From Methylorubrum salsuginis (GTDB lineage Bacteria; Pseudomonadota; Alphaproteobacteria; Rhizobiales; Beijerinckiaceae): a stretch of 64,000 nt of DNA. The stretch lies in contig NZ_FOSV01000003.1 of NCBI RefSeq assembly GCF_900114375.1, positions 145,605 through 209,604 of the forward strand, in the 5' to 3' direction. Both the position numbers and the translations under genes were made by a program. The notes beneath the pieces are model-generated. The model made no database searches, was not told the origin of the DNA, and was given only the letters and a program-made list of their open reading frames with translations. Positions 56,591-64,000 of this stretch are shown here, one piece after another (positions within the stretch are counted from its first letter, which is position 1; each line of letters begins with the position of its first letter).

Positions 56591-57613
56591 CTACTCGGCC
56601 GCTTCGCTGCGCAGCTCGCGCGGCAGCGGGAAGGACATGTCCTCGATCGTCACCGAGACCTGATCCACCGTCACGTCGAAACGGGCGGCGAAGGCGTCGA
56701 TGATCTCTTCCACCAGCACCTCGGGGGCCGAAGCACCCGCGGTGAGGCCGAGGCGGCGGACATCCTTGAAGGCGTCCCAGTCGATCTCCTCCGCCCGCAG
56801 GACGAGGCGGGTGATCGGGCAGCCGGCCCGCTCGGCGACCTCGCGCAGGCGCTGCGAATTCGAGGAATTGGAGGAGCCGACGACGATCAGGGCATCGACC
56901 CGCGGCGCGACTTCCTTGACCGCTTCCTGGCGGTTGGTGGTGGCGTAGCAGATGTCGTCCTTGTGAGGGCCGTGGATCGCCGGGAACTTGGCCTTCAGCG
57001 CCTCGACGATGTGCTTGGTGTCGTCGATCGACAGCGTCGTCTGCGTCACCCAGGCGAGCGCCTGCTCGGCGGGCGGGTTGAGCGCCTCGATCTGGTCAAT
57101 GTCCTCGACCAGCGTGATCGAGCCCTTTGGCAGCTGGCCCATGGTGCCCACGACCTCCGGATGGCCGGAATGGCCGACGAGCAGGACGTGGCGCCCGCGC
57201 TTGTGGTGGATCTCGGCCTCGCGGTGGACCTTAGTCACCAGGGGGCAGGTGGCGTCGATGGTGGTGAGCCCGCGGCTGACGGCGTTCTGCGGCACGGTCT
57301 TGGCGACGCCGTGGGCGGAGAAGATGACCGGGGCGCCGCTGTCGGGCACCTCGTCCAGCTCGCGGACGAACACCGCGCCCTTCCGCTTCAGCGTCTCGAC
57401 CACGTACTTGTTGTGGACGATCTCGTGGCGGACATAGACCGGCGCGCCGTAGATCGCGAGCGCACGCTCCACGACATCGATCGCCCGCACCACGCCGGCG
57501 CAGAAGCCGCGCGGGGCGCAGAGCAGGATTTCCAGCGGCGGCTTGTCGCCCGTCACGGCCGGATGCGGGACCCTGTTCGGGTCGGCGGTCAGGTTGATGG
57601 TATCGGCGCTCAT
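56591..57613 (-). CDS. ispH: 4-hydroxy-3-methylbut-2-enyl diphosphate reductase IspH
   Basis: 340 residues. The three iron-sulfur cysteines are in [33 protein letters not shown] and the later conserved Cys near VAERAGCPI or [26 protein letters not shown] binds substrate. Last enzyme of the MEP pathway, giving IPP and DMAPP for carotenoids, hopanoids and quinones. The start was chosen at ATG 57613; a longer in-frame start at 57652 lacks support. Confidence 0.96.
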   Translation of the reverse strand: MSADTINLTADPNRVPHPAVTGDKPPLEILLCAPRGFCAGVVRAIDVVERALAIYGAPVYVRHEIVHNKYVVETLKRKGAVFVRELDEVPDSGAPVIFSAHGVAKTVPQNAVSRGLTTIDATCPLVTKVHREAEIHHKRGRHVLLVGHSGHPEVVGTMGQLPKGSITLVEDIDQIEALNPPAEQALAWVTQTTLSIDDTKHIVEALKAKFPAIHGPHKDDICYATTNRQEAVKEVAPRVDALIVVGSSNSSNSQRLREVAERAGCPITRLVLRAEEIDWDAFKDVRRLGLTAGASAPEVLVEEIIDAFAARFDVTVDQVSVTIEDMSFPLPRELRSEAAE

Positions 57614-58016
57614 GATCCGGCGGATGTGGAGAGGGGTGGCCGGGTCTGTCAACAGCGGCCAGCCCGAAAGCCGCGACAGGGTTGGGAGGCCTGTCCGTTA
57701 CGCAACACATAGCACGTTCGGCGCCGGGCGTGACCCCCGCCCACGCAACACCCTCAAGCAACTCCCAACGGCAGCCGACCGAATCGAGCGGCAGCCCCGT
57801 ATGGCCGGGCGCGAAGGGCGCCCCGCGCAGCGGCCTCGGCTGTTGCCCAGGCGTCTCACGGAGCGAGCAGCCCAAGCCCGCGGACGCGGGCGCCGGCGCT
57901 TGAGGCCAACAGAACGTCAAGTGACGAAGGACACGCGAATCGGCCTCGCGGCTTCGGGCCGTGCGGGATAAGGGGAAGGTTCTTCCTTTCATCCCGCGAA
58001 GCAACCCAAGGCTTCC
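57614..58016. other. Divergent intergenic region with leader hairpin
   Basis: 403 bp between ispH and the kefB-like gene with no convincing gene. GCGGGAT (57963-57969) and ATCCCGC (57991-57997), with AAGG/CCTT inside, form a hairpin ending 19 nt before the kefB-like ATG, where it could affect ribosome access. Promoters for both divergent genes must lie here, but I cannot place them. Confidence 0.4.
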
Positions 58017-59915
58017 ATGGCGAGCGCCGCGACCCACGCCAGCTTCCTGCCGCCGGTGCTGACCTTCCTGTCGGCGGCGGTGATCGGCGTGCCGATCGTG
58101 CGGCTGCTGGGGCAGAGCGCGGTGCTGGGCTATCTCGTGGCCGGCGTCGTCATCGGCCCGGCCGGACTCTCGCTCATCGCCGAACCGGAGACCGCGGCGA
58201 GCGTCGCCGAGATCGGCGTGGTGCTGCTCTTGTTCATCGTCGGGTTGGAGCTGGAACTCTCCCGCCTCGTCTCGATGCGCCGCGATATCTTTGGCCTCGG
58301 CACCGCGCAGCTGGCGCTTTGCTCGCTGGCGCTGGCCGGCGCCGGCCTCGCCTTCGGCCTGACGCCCGCCGCGGCCACCGTCGTCGGCATCGCGCTGGCG
58401 CTCTCGGCCACCGCCGTGGCGCTGCAACTCCTCGAAGAACGCGGCGACCTCGGCAGCGCCTACGGGGGGCGCTCCTTCGCGGTGCTGCTGCTGCAGGACA
58501 TCTCGGTGGTGGCGATCCTGGCGCTGCTGCCGCTCTTGGCCACGGCCGGCGCCACGCCGAAGGACGGCTGGCTCGACGAGGGCCTGCGCTCGACGGGGCG
58601 CGCCGCCGCCGCGGTGGCCGGCGTGGTGATCGTCGGGCGCTACGGCCTCAACCCGTTCTTCCGCCTGCTCGCCGCCGCCGGCGGGCGCGAGGTGATGACG
58701 GCGGCCGCCCTCCTCGTCGTGCTCGGCACCGCCATGGTGATGGAGCGGGCCGGGCTTTCCATGGCGATGGGGGCGTTCCTGGCCGGCGTGATGCTCGCCG
58801 AATCGAACTTCCGCCATCAGCTGGAGGCCGATATCGAGCCGTTCCGCGGCATGCTGCTCGGCCTGTTCTTCATGAGCGTTGGCATGTCGATCGACGGCAA
58901 CTTGCTGGCCCACCACTGGGCCGCGCTGATCGGGGCGACGCTGGCGGCCATCGCGGTCAAGGTCGTGCTGGTGGCCGGGCTGTTCCGGCTGTTCGGCTCG
59001 CCCTGGCTCGACGCCGTGCGCGGCGCGGCCGTGCTGGCGCCGGCCGGCGAGTTCGCCTTCGTGATCCTGCCGGCGGCGGCCGACCTGCGCATCCTCGAAG
59101 GGAACGTCCCCCGCTTCTGCGTGGCGCTCGCGGCCCTCACCATGCTGGTCGGGCCGATCATCGCCAAGGGCCTGGACATGCTCTTCGCCCGCCGCTCGGG
59201 CGAGGCGCAGCCGCCCTCGGATGTCGGGGATGTGGCGGAATCCGGCGACACCCGCGTCCTCGTCGTCGGCTTCGGCCGCTTCGGCCAGATCCTGGCGCAG
59301 GTGCTGCTGGCGGAAGGCATCAGCATCACCGTGATCGACAAGGATGTCGGCCAGATCCGCGCGGCGACGAGCTTCGGCTTCCGCATCTATTACGGTGACG
59401 GCACCCGTCTCGACGTGCTGCGCGCCTCGGGGCTGGCCAAGGCCGACCTCATCTGCATCTGCATCGACGATCCGGACGCCGCGACCAAGATCGTCGACAT
59501 CGTCCATGAGGAATTCGCCAACGTGCGCACCTACGTGCGCGCCTACGACCGCACCCACGCCATCGCGCTGATGAACCGCGACGTCGATTTTCAGCTGCGC
59601 GAGACGGTCGAATCGGCTCTCGGCTTCGGCCGGGCGACGCTGGAGGGGCTCGGGCTCTCGGCCGAGGCCGCCGCGCGCCGGGTCGAGGACGTGCGCAAGC
59701 GCGACGTCGCCCGCCTCGTCCTGCAACAGGCCGGCGCGATGCCGGACGGCTCCGGCTGGCTGCGGGGCACGCCGGAGATGCGCCCCGAGCCGCTCACCGC
59801 GCCGACGCGGCCCTCGCGGGCGCTCTCGGCCGAGACCCGCGGCCTGATCGAGACGCAGCGCCACGAGGCCGCCACCCGGGTGCTGGAGCCGGAGGATTCG
59901 CAGCGGGATGCCTGA
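58017..59915 (+). CDS. KefB-type monovalent cation:proton antiporter (CPA2)
   Basis: 632 residues. About 12 membrane helices (1-395) form the Na+/H+ exchanger domain. An RCK/TrkA-N domain follows, beginning RVLVVGFGRFGQILAQVLL (about 418), which binds NAD(H) or nucleotides. It resembles the glutathione-gated K+ efflux systems KefB/KefC; no KefF/KefG partner is adjacent. The tail after the RCK domain (about 70 residues) is variable. It overlaps the next gene by 8 nt. Confidence 0.92.
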   Translation: MASAATHASFLPPVLTFLSAAVIGVPIVRLLGQSAVLGYLVAGVVIGPAGLSLIAEPETAASVAEIGVVLLLFIVGLELELSRLVSMRRDIFGLGTAQLALCSLALAGAGLAFGLTPAAATVVGIALALSATAVALQLLEERGDLGSAYGGRSFAVLLLQDISVVAILALLPLLATAGATPKDGWLDEGLRSTGRAAAAVAGVVIVGRYGLNPFFRLLAAAGGREVMTAAALLVVLGTAMVMERAGLSMAMGAFLAGVMLAESNFRHQLEADIEPFRGMLLGLFFMSVGMSIDGNLLAHHWAALIGATLAAIAVKVVLVAGLFRLFGSPWLDAVRGAAVLAPAGEFAFVILPAAADLRILEGNVPRFCVALAALTMLVGPIIAKGLDMLFARRSGEAQPPSDVGDVAESGDTRVLVVGFGRFGQILAQVLLAEGISITVIDKDVGQIRAATSFGFRIYYGDGTRLDVLRASGLAKADLICICIDDPDAATKIVDIVHEEFANVRTYVRAYDRTHAIALMNRDVDFQLRETVESALGFGRATLEGLGLSAEAAARRVEDVRKRDVARLVLQQAGAMPDGSGWLRGTPEMRPEPLTAPTRPSRALSAETRGLIETQRHEAATRVLEPEDSQRDA

Positions 59916-61353
59916 GCCGAGAACGGTCGGCGATGCGGGCGCGGCGCGCTTCGTCACCGGCTCGATCCTGCGCCACGTCGTCGTGATGAGCGGCACCGGC
60001 TCGGTCGGGCTGATGGCGATCTTCGCCGTCGATCTCCTGTCGCTGTTCTACGTCTCGAAGCTCGGCGACCCGGCGCTGACGGCCGCCGTCGGCTTCGCCT
60101 CCATCGTCCAGTTCTTCGCCATCGCCATCAATATCGGCCTGATGATCGCCGCCGGCGCCCTGGTCTCGCGGGCGATCGGGCGCGGCGACACGGCAGGCGC
60201 CCGGCGGATCGCGACCTCGGTCAACGTCCACGTCTTCGTGGTCTCGGGCCTGCTCGTTCTGGCACTGCTGGCAGCGCTCGATCCGCTGCTGCGGGCCATC
60301 GGGGCGGAGGGACACACCCTGGAGGTGGCCAAGCGCTATCTCTGGATCAGCCTGCCGTCGAACCTGCTGCTCGGCCCCGGCATGCTGGCGACCGGCCTGC
60401 TGCGGGCGGTGGGGGCGGCGCGCGACGCCATGTCGGTGACGCTGGGCGGCGCCATCGTCACGGTCTTCCTCGATCCGGCACTGATCTTCGGGCTCGGCCT
60501 CGGTGTGGACGGCGCCGCCATCGCGGTCTGCGTGGCGCGGCTCACCTTCGTGGTCATTGGCACGCGGGCCCTACAGCACCACCGCCTGCTGGAACGGCCG
60601 CGGCGACCCGCCATCCTCGGGGACCTGCCGGAGGTAACGCGCATCGCGCTGCCCGCGGTGCTGACGAACCTCGCCCCCTCGGTGGCGAGCGCCTTCATCG
60701 CCCACGCCCTCTCGGGCTTCGGGCCCGAGGCCATCGCCGGGAACGTCGTGATCGACCGGCTCGCCCCGGTCGCGTTCTGCGGGTTGTTCGCAATGTCCGG
60801 CTCGATCGGGCCGATCCTCGGCCAGAACTGGGGCGCGGGCCGGTTCGACCGGATGCGCGGGGTGCTCACCCAGGGCGCGCTGGTGACCGCCCTCTACATC
60901 GTCGTCGTCTGGCTGGTGCTGGCGCTCGCCCGCGGGCCGCTGGCGCGCGCCTTCGAACTGACGGGCGTCGCCGCCGACCTGTTCGGCTTCTTCTGCCTCG
61001 TGGCCGGGCCGGTCTGGTTCTTCAACGGCTTGCTGTTCCTGTCGAACGCCTCGTTCAACAATCTCGGCTTCCCCTTCGTCTCGACCCTGTTGAACTGGGG
61101 CCGGGCGACGCTCGGCACGATGCCGCCCGCGCTTCTCGGCGCCGCCCATTACGGACCCAAGGGCGTAATCGCCGGCACGGGTCTCGGGTCCGTCGCCTTC
61201 GGGCTCGCCGCCCTGGTGCTCGCCTTCCGCACGGTCGGTGCCCTTGAGCGCGGCAACCGGCCGGAGCCCGATCCCGAGCCGGAGGTGCGGGACGCCGCCC
61301 ATCACGACACCGGGGCGCCGGCCCCGGCGCCGTCGAGCGGGATGCCGCTGTAG
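59908..61353 (+). CDS. MATE family efflux transporter
   Basis: 481 residues, 12 predicted membrane helices in two related halves. Conserved features are the N-terminal LSLFYVSKLGDPALTAAVGF and FGPEAIAGNVVIDRL with GPILGQNWGAGRFDRM in the second half, as in NorM-like exporters. It exports drugs or organic cations in exchange for Na+ or H+. It overlaps the antiporter gene by 8 nt, so the two are probably co-expressed. Confidence 0.93.
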   Translation: MPEPRTVGDAGAARFVTGSILRHVVVMSGTGSVGLMAIFAVDLLSLFYVSKLGDPALTAAVGFASIVQFFAIAINIGLMIAAGALVSRAIGRGDTAGARRIATSVNVHVFVVSGLLVLALLAALDPLLRAIGAEGHTLEVAKRYLWISLPSNLLLGPGMLATGLLRAVGAARDAMSVTLGGAIVTVFLDPALIFGLGLGVDGAAIAVCVARLTFVVIGTRALQHHRLLERPRRPAILGDLPEVTRIALPAVLTNLAPSVASAFIAHALSGFGPEAIAGNVVIDRLAPVAFCGLFAMSGSIGPILGQNWGAGRFDRMRGVLTQGALVTALYIVVVWLVLALARGPLARAFELTGVAADLFGFFCLVAGPVWFFNGLLFLSNASFNNLGFPFVSTLLNWGRATLGTMPPALLGAAHYGPKGVIAGTGLGSVAFGLAALVLAFRTVGALERGNRPEPDPEPEVRDAAHHDTGAPAPAPSSGMPL

Positions 61354-61519
61354 CGGCCGGTTTTCGAGCCTCGAACGCGGCTTTCCCTCACCAAATCACC
61401 GCGGAACGCGGCCGGCGGCTGGTCAGGGGCGGTTCGATGCGACACACTTCAATCGGAATGCGGCCCTCTCGCATGCGGTGCCGAGGGGCCGTATCCGAGG
61501 CGGCGTGAGGCGCCCTGTC

Positions 61520-62359
61520 ATGTTCACGATGTTCGACATCCTCCAGAGCCAGGGCGACGCGAGCCTCAAGGCATTCGGGCAGCAATTCGGCCTCTCGCCG
61601 GACCAGACCCGGCGCGCCATGGAAGCCCTGATGCCGGCCCTCGGCTTCGGCCTCCAGAACCAGGCGGCCGACCCGATGGGCCTCAGTCGGATGTTCGGCT
61701 TCGGGATGCCGGGCGCCGCCTCCAAGCCGGCCGCGCCCGACCTGACGGGGGGGATGTTCGGCTCGCCGATGCTGGCGCAGGCGGTGATCCAGCAGGCCGC
61801 GACGGCGAGCGGCGTCGGCCAGCAGGCGCTTCGCCAGATGCTGCCGATCATGGCCGGGATGATCGTGGCCGGCATCGTCCACCTGATGCTCAACCCGCCG
61901 ACCGCCCCGGCGGCGGACCCGACCCCGGCGGCGCCGAACTTCGGCAACCTGTGGGCCGACTGGCTGAACGGCCTCAGCGCCGCGGCCTCCACCCAGACCG
62001 CGCCCAAGACGACGGCGAGGACGACGGCCAACACCACCCCGCCGCCCGCCCGGCCCCAGCTTCGCCGCGAGCCGCCCCCCGGCGCGAACCCTCAGCCGGA
62101 CGCCGCCAAGGCCTCGATGGAGGTGATCTCGCAGATGCTTCAGACCGGGGCCGAGGTTCAGGAGCAGAACGTCAAGGCGATGCGGGACGTGTTCGACGCC
62201 TTCTGGAACCCGAAGGACGCAGCGCCGGAGCCGGGCAAGGCCTCGGCCGAACCGGGGAAGCCGACGCCCCCTCCTCCCCCGCCCGAGGCCGCCCCGAAGC
62301 CGGCGGCGGCGCCGGGCTCGGCGCCATCCGCCCGACGCAAGCCCGGAACGCGGACCTGA
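61520..62359 (+). CDS. DUF937-domain protein
   Basis: 279 residues. The N-terminal part has the DUF937 pattern (FDILQSQGDASLKAFGQQFG, LSPDQTRRAMEALMPALGFG, QALRQMLPIMAGMIVAGIV). The middle and the C-terminus are Pro/Ala/Thr-rich and low-complexity. A helix around 190-215 (SMEVISQMLQTGAEVQEQNV) resembles phasin-like segments, so a granule-associated role is possible. Function unknown. Confidence 0.8.
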   Translation: MFTMFDILQSQGDASLKAFGQQFGLSPDQTRRAMEALMPALGFGLQNQAADPMGLSRMFGFGMPGAASKPAAPDLTGGMFGSPMLAQAVIQQAATASGVGQQALRQMLPIMAGMIVAGIVHLMLNPPTAPAADPTPAAPNFGNLWADWLNGLSAAASTQTAPKTTARTTANTTPPPARPQLRREPPPGANPQPDAAKASMEVISQMLQTGAEVQEQNVKAMRDVFDAFWNPKDAAPEPGKASAEPGKPTPPPPPPEAAPKPAAAPGSAPSARRKPGTRT

Positions 62360-62371
62360 CGCGGGATCGCG

Positions 62372-62584
62372 CTACTGCTGGGCCAGGGTGTAGTACTGCA
62401 CGATCGAGTCGAACATGCCCTTCATCCCCTTGCCGAAGAGGGTCATGCAGGTGATCACCGCCCCGGCCATGATGGCGGTGAGCAGCGAGTACTCGATCGC
62501 CGTGGCCCCCTCCGTGTCCCGGATCAGCCGGAGGGCGGCTTTCCGAAGGCGGGCGGCGGATGGCGCAGTGCGCTCGGTCGGCAT
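62372..62584 (-). CDS. Flp/Fap-type pilin
   Basis: 70 residues from ATG 62584 (GTG 62593 is an alternative). The prepilin cleavage region DTEG-ATAIEYSLL has Glu at +5 of the mature form, followed by the hydrophobic helix TAIMAGAVITCMTLFGKGM. It is a short type IVb pilin assembled by Tad systems. No tad/cpa genes are next to it, so it is an orphan copy. Basic leader of normal length. Confidence 0.88.
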   Translation of the reverse strand: MPTERTAPSAARLRKAALRLIRDTEGATAIEYSLLTAIMAGAVITCMTLFGKGMKGMFDSIVQYYTLAQQ

Positions 62585-62713
62585 CAGTCGCACGGCGAAT
62601 CGTCCCGGAGGCGTGTCGATCGCCGATACGCTAGCCGTGCGGGGTTGAGACGAGCTTAAACCGAATGCCGAGGATTCCGGGCATCACCCTGAGTTGAACG
62701 GCCGACCTGGGAT

Positions 62714-63492
62714 TCAAGCCGCCCGCCGGGCGACGAGGAACAGGCGCGGGAAGGCGAGCAGCACGCGCCCGTCGCCCTGCCTCGGATAGGCGGCCTCGAG
62801 CCGCCGCTCGTAGGCCGCCAGGAAGCCGGACCGGTGTTCCGGCGAGAGCGGCCCCAGGAACGGGCGCAGACCCGTGCTCTGAAGCCACGCGACGATGGCC
62901 GCGGCGTCGGCGAGCGGATGGAGATAGGTCGTCCGCCACAGATCGACGGTGCAGCAATCGGCCCCGCGCAGGAGGTCGTAATAGGCTCCTGCCGGGAGGA
63001 TCGGGGTCCGGGCCGCGGCCGGATCTCCGATCGCGGCCGCCCAGGGGCCGTCGGCGGCGGTCTCGCGCATCAGCCGGTGCGAGGGCTCGTCGAGGTTGTC
63101 CGGCATCTGCACGGCGAGGCAGCCGCCGGGGCGGAGCTGGCGGACGAGGCGCGGCAGCAGGCTCGCGTGGTCGGGCAGCCATTGCAGCACCGCGTTGGCG
63201 AAGATCAGGTCCGGGGCGGTCTCGGGATGGACGTCGCGCAGGTCAGCGGCGACGAAGCGCAGGTTCGGCAGGGTGCGGCGCGCCTGGGCCAGCATGTCGG
63301 GGGCGCTGTCGATGCCGACGATGTCGGCCTTGGGGAAGCGCTGGGCAGAAGCGCCGTGCTGTTGCCCGGTCCGCAGCCGAGATCGACCAGATGGGCGGCC
63401 TCCGCCAGCGGCACCCGGGCCAGAAGATCGGCCGCCGGGCGGGTGCGCTCCTCGGAGAAGCGGAGATATTGCGCCGCATTCCAGTCCGACAT
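62714..63492 (-). pseudogene. tam: trans-Aconitate 2-methyltransferase-like gene with a -1 frameshift
   Basis: The N-terminal part (from ATG 63492: [35 protein letters not shown]) and the rest ([20 protein letters not shown] ... to 62714) are in different frames. The switch is at 63344-63345, where one base appears missing in the codon expected to be GCC. Rejoined, it is a full-length SAM-dependent Tam-type methyltransferase (about 259 residues) with [11 protein letters not shown] and [12 protein letters not shown]. It is either a recent pseudogene or a sequencing error. Confidence 0.88.
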
Positions 63493-63621
63493 GCATCCCT
63501 CCCGAAGCGGCCTGCGATCCGGGACAGATTACACGGTGGACAGTCCCGCGCACCGGCTTGGCGCGCAGGGGCGCGAGGGGGCAGCCTCGATCCCGCCAAC
63601 GGATTCGGGCCGGAGGGGATC

Positions 63622-64000
63622 ATGCTCGAGGAATTCAAGAAATTCGCCCTGCGCGGCAACGTGGTGGACCTCGCCGTCGGCGTGATCATCGGCGCGGCCT
63701 TCGGGGCGATCGTCAACTCGCTGGTGCAGGACATCATCATGCCGATCATCGGCGCGGTGACCGGCGGGCTCGATTTCTCGAACTACTACATCCCGCTCTC
63801 GTCGAAGGTGCAGGCCGGCATGGCGTACGCCGACGCCAAGAAGGTCGGCGCGGTGATCGGCTACGGCCAGTTCCTAACGCTGGCGGTCAACTTCACCATC
63901 GTGGCCTTCGTGCTGTTCATGGTCATCCGCGCGATGAACACGCTGAAGACCAAGGAGGAAGCCAAGCCCGAGCCGGTCGCCGAAGTGCCGGCGGATGTGA
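63622..64000 (+). CDS. mscL: Large-conductance mechanosensitive channel MscL (partial)
   Basis: 126 codons are visible; the stop lies beyond the window. The N-terminus [20 protein letters not shown] and the pore helix [20 protein letters not shown] are diagnostic, followed by the second helix [20 protein letters not shown]. It releases solutes under hypo-osmotic shock. GGAGGGG lies about 6 nt before the ATG. Confidence 0.96.
   Translation, partial: MLEEFKKFALRGNVVDLAVGVIIGAAFGAIVNSLVQDIIMPIIGAVTGGLDFSNYYIPLSSKVQAGMAYADAKKVGAVIGYGQFLTLAVNFTIVAFVLFMVIRAMNTLKTKEEAKPEPVAEVPADV

Noticed and set aside
57231..59996. 921-codon minus-strand open frame opposite the antiporter and across the ispH region
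   Set aside because: Low-complexity His/Arg/Asp/Gly composition and complete overlap with ispH and the kefB-like gene show it is a shadow frame.

Overview
The window is high-GC DNA from a facultatively methylotrophic alphaproteobacterium of the Methylobacterium/Methylorubrum extorquens type. The main evidence is a complete 14-gene calcium methanol dehydrogenase cluster in the order described for M. extorquens AM1 (mxaF-J-G-I-R-S-A-C-K-L-D-E-H-B), read on the minus strand from 31257 to 18802. PmxaF-like promoter elements lie upstream of mxaF.

Layout. (1) 1-7315, plus strand: chemotaxis block with three tandem methyl-accepting chemotaxis protein genes (the first cut by the window edge) whose 3' ends are almost identical, followed by cheW, cheR and cheB. 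(2) 7316-18605, plus strand: a long leader with a recognisable guanidine-I (ykkC) riboswitch, then a nine-gene operon. It encodes an ABC transporter (binding protein, permease, ATPase), a creatininase-family amidohydrolase, a type III glutamine synthetase-like ligase, a small cupin, two DUF1989 urea-carboxylase-associated proteins (related to carboxyguanidine deiminase) and a 1241-residue biotin-dependent urea/guanidine carboxylase. This reads as a guanidine nitrogen-assimilation operon; no allophanate hydrolase gene is in the window. (3) 18802-31257, minus strand: the mxa cluster, convergent with the guanidine operon. (4) 31258-32467: interlocked divergent promoters and a divergent secreted trypsin-like protein at the mxaW position. 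(5) 32560-43321: the kdp potassium-transport operon (kdpF-A-B-C-D-E plus two extra small membrane ORFs) with a PtsN-like gene. It is bounded on both sides by IS3-family remnants and by an inverted, diverged 58-bp repeat, with a tRNA-Gly just outside. (6) 43466-50045: tRNA-Gly(TCC), several very small membrane or secreted proteins, an EI24/CysZ-like membrane protein, a kelch protein, a flavin amine oxidase and a cyclic-nucleotide-binding-domain membrane protein. (7) 50308-54159: sulfate ABC transporter operon (binding protein, CysT, CysW, CysA). (8) 54208-64000: housekeeping and mixed genes: YqgE/AlgH, peroxiredoxin, thrB, ispH, a KefB-type antiporter, a MATE exporter, a DUF937 protein, a Flp pilin, a tam-like methyltransferase broken by a -1 frameshift, and mscL running off the window.

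Two kinds of palindromic repeat appear to have entered coding sequence in frame. A GC-rich repeat of about 215 bp lies inside the carboxylase gene and has a close relative between mxaI and mxaR. A second, unrelated palindrome lies inside kdpD. Together with the guanidine riboswitch operon and the mosaic kdp island, these are the parts most worth a second look. All family assignments come from reading the sequence and recalling family signatures; no database search was run.
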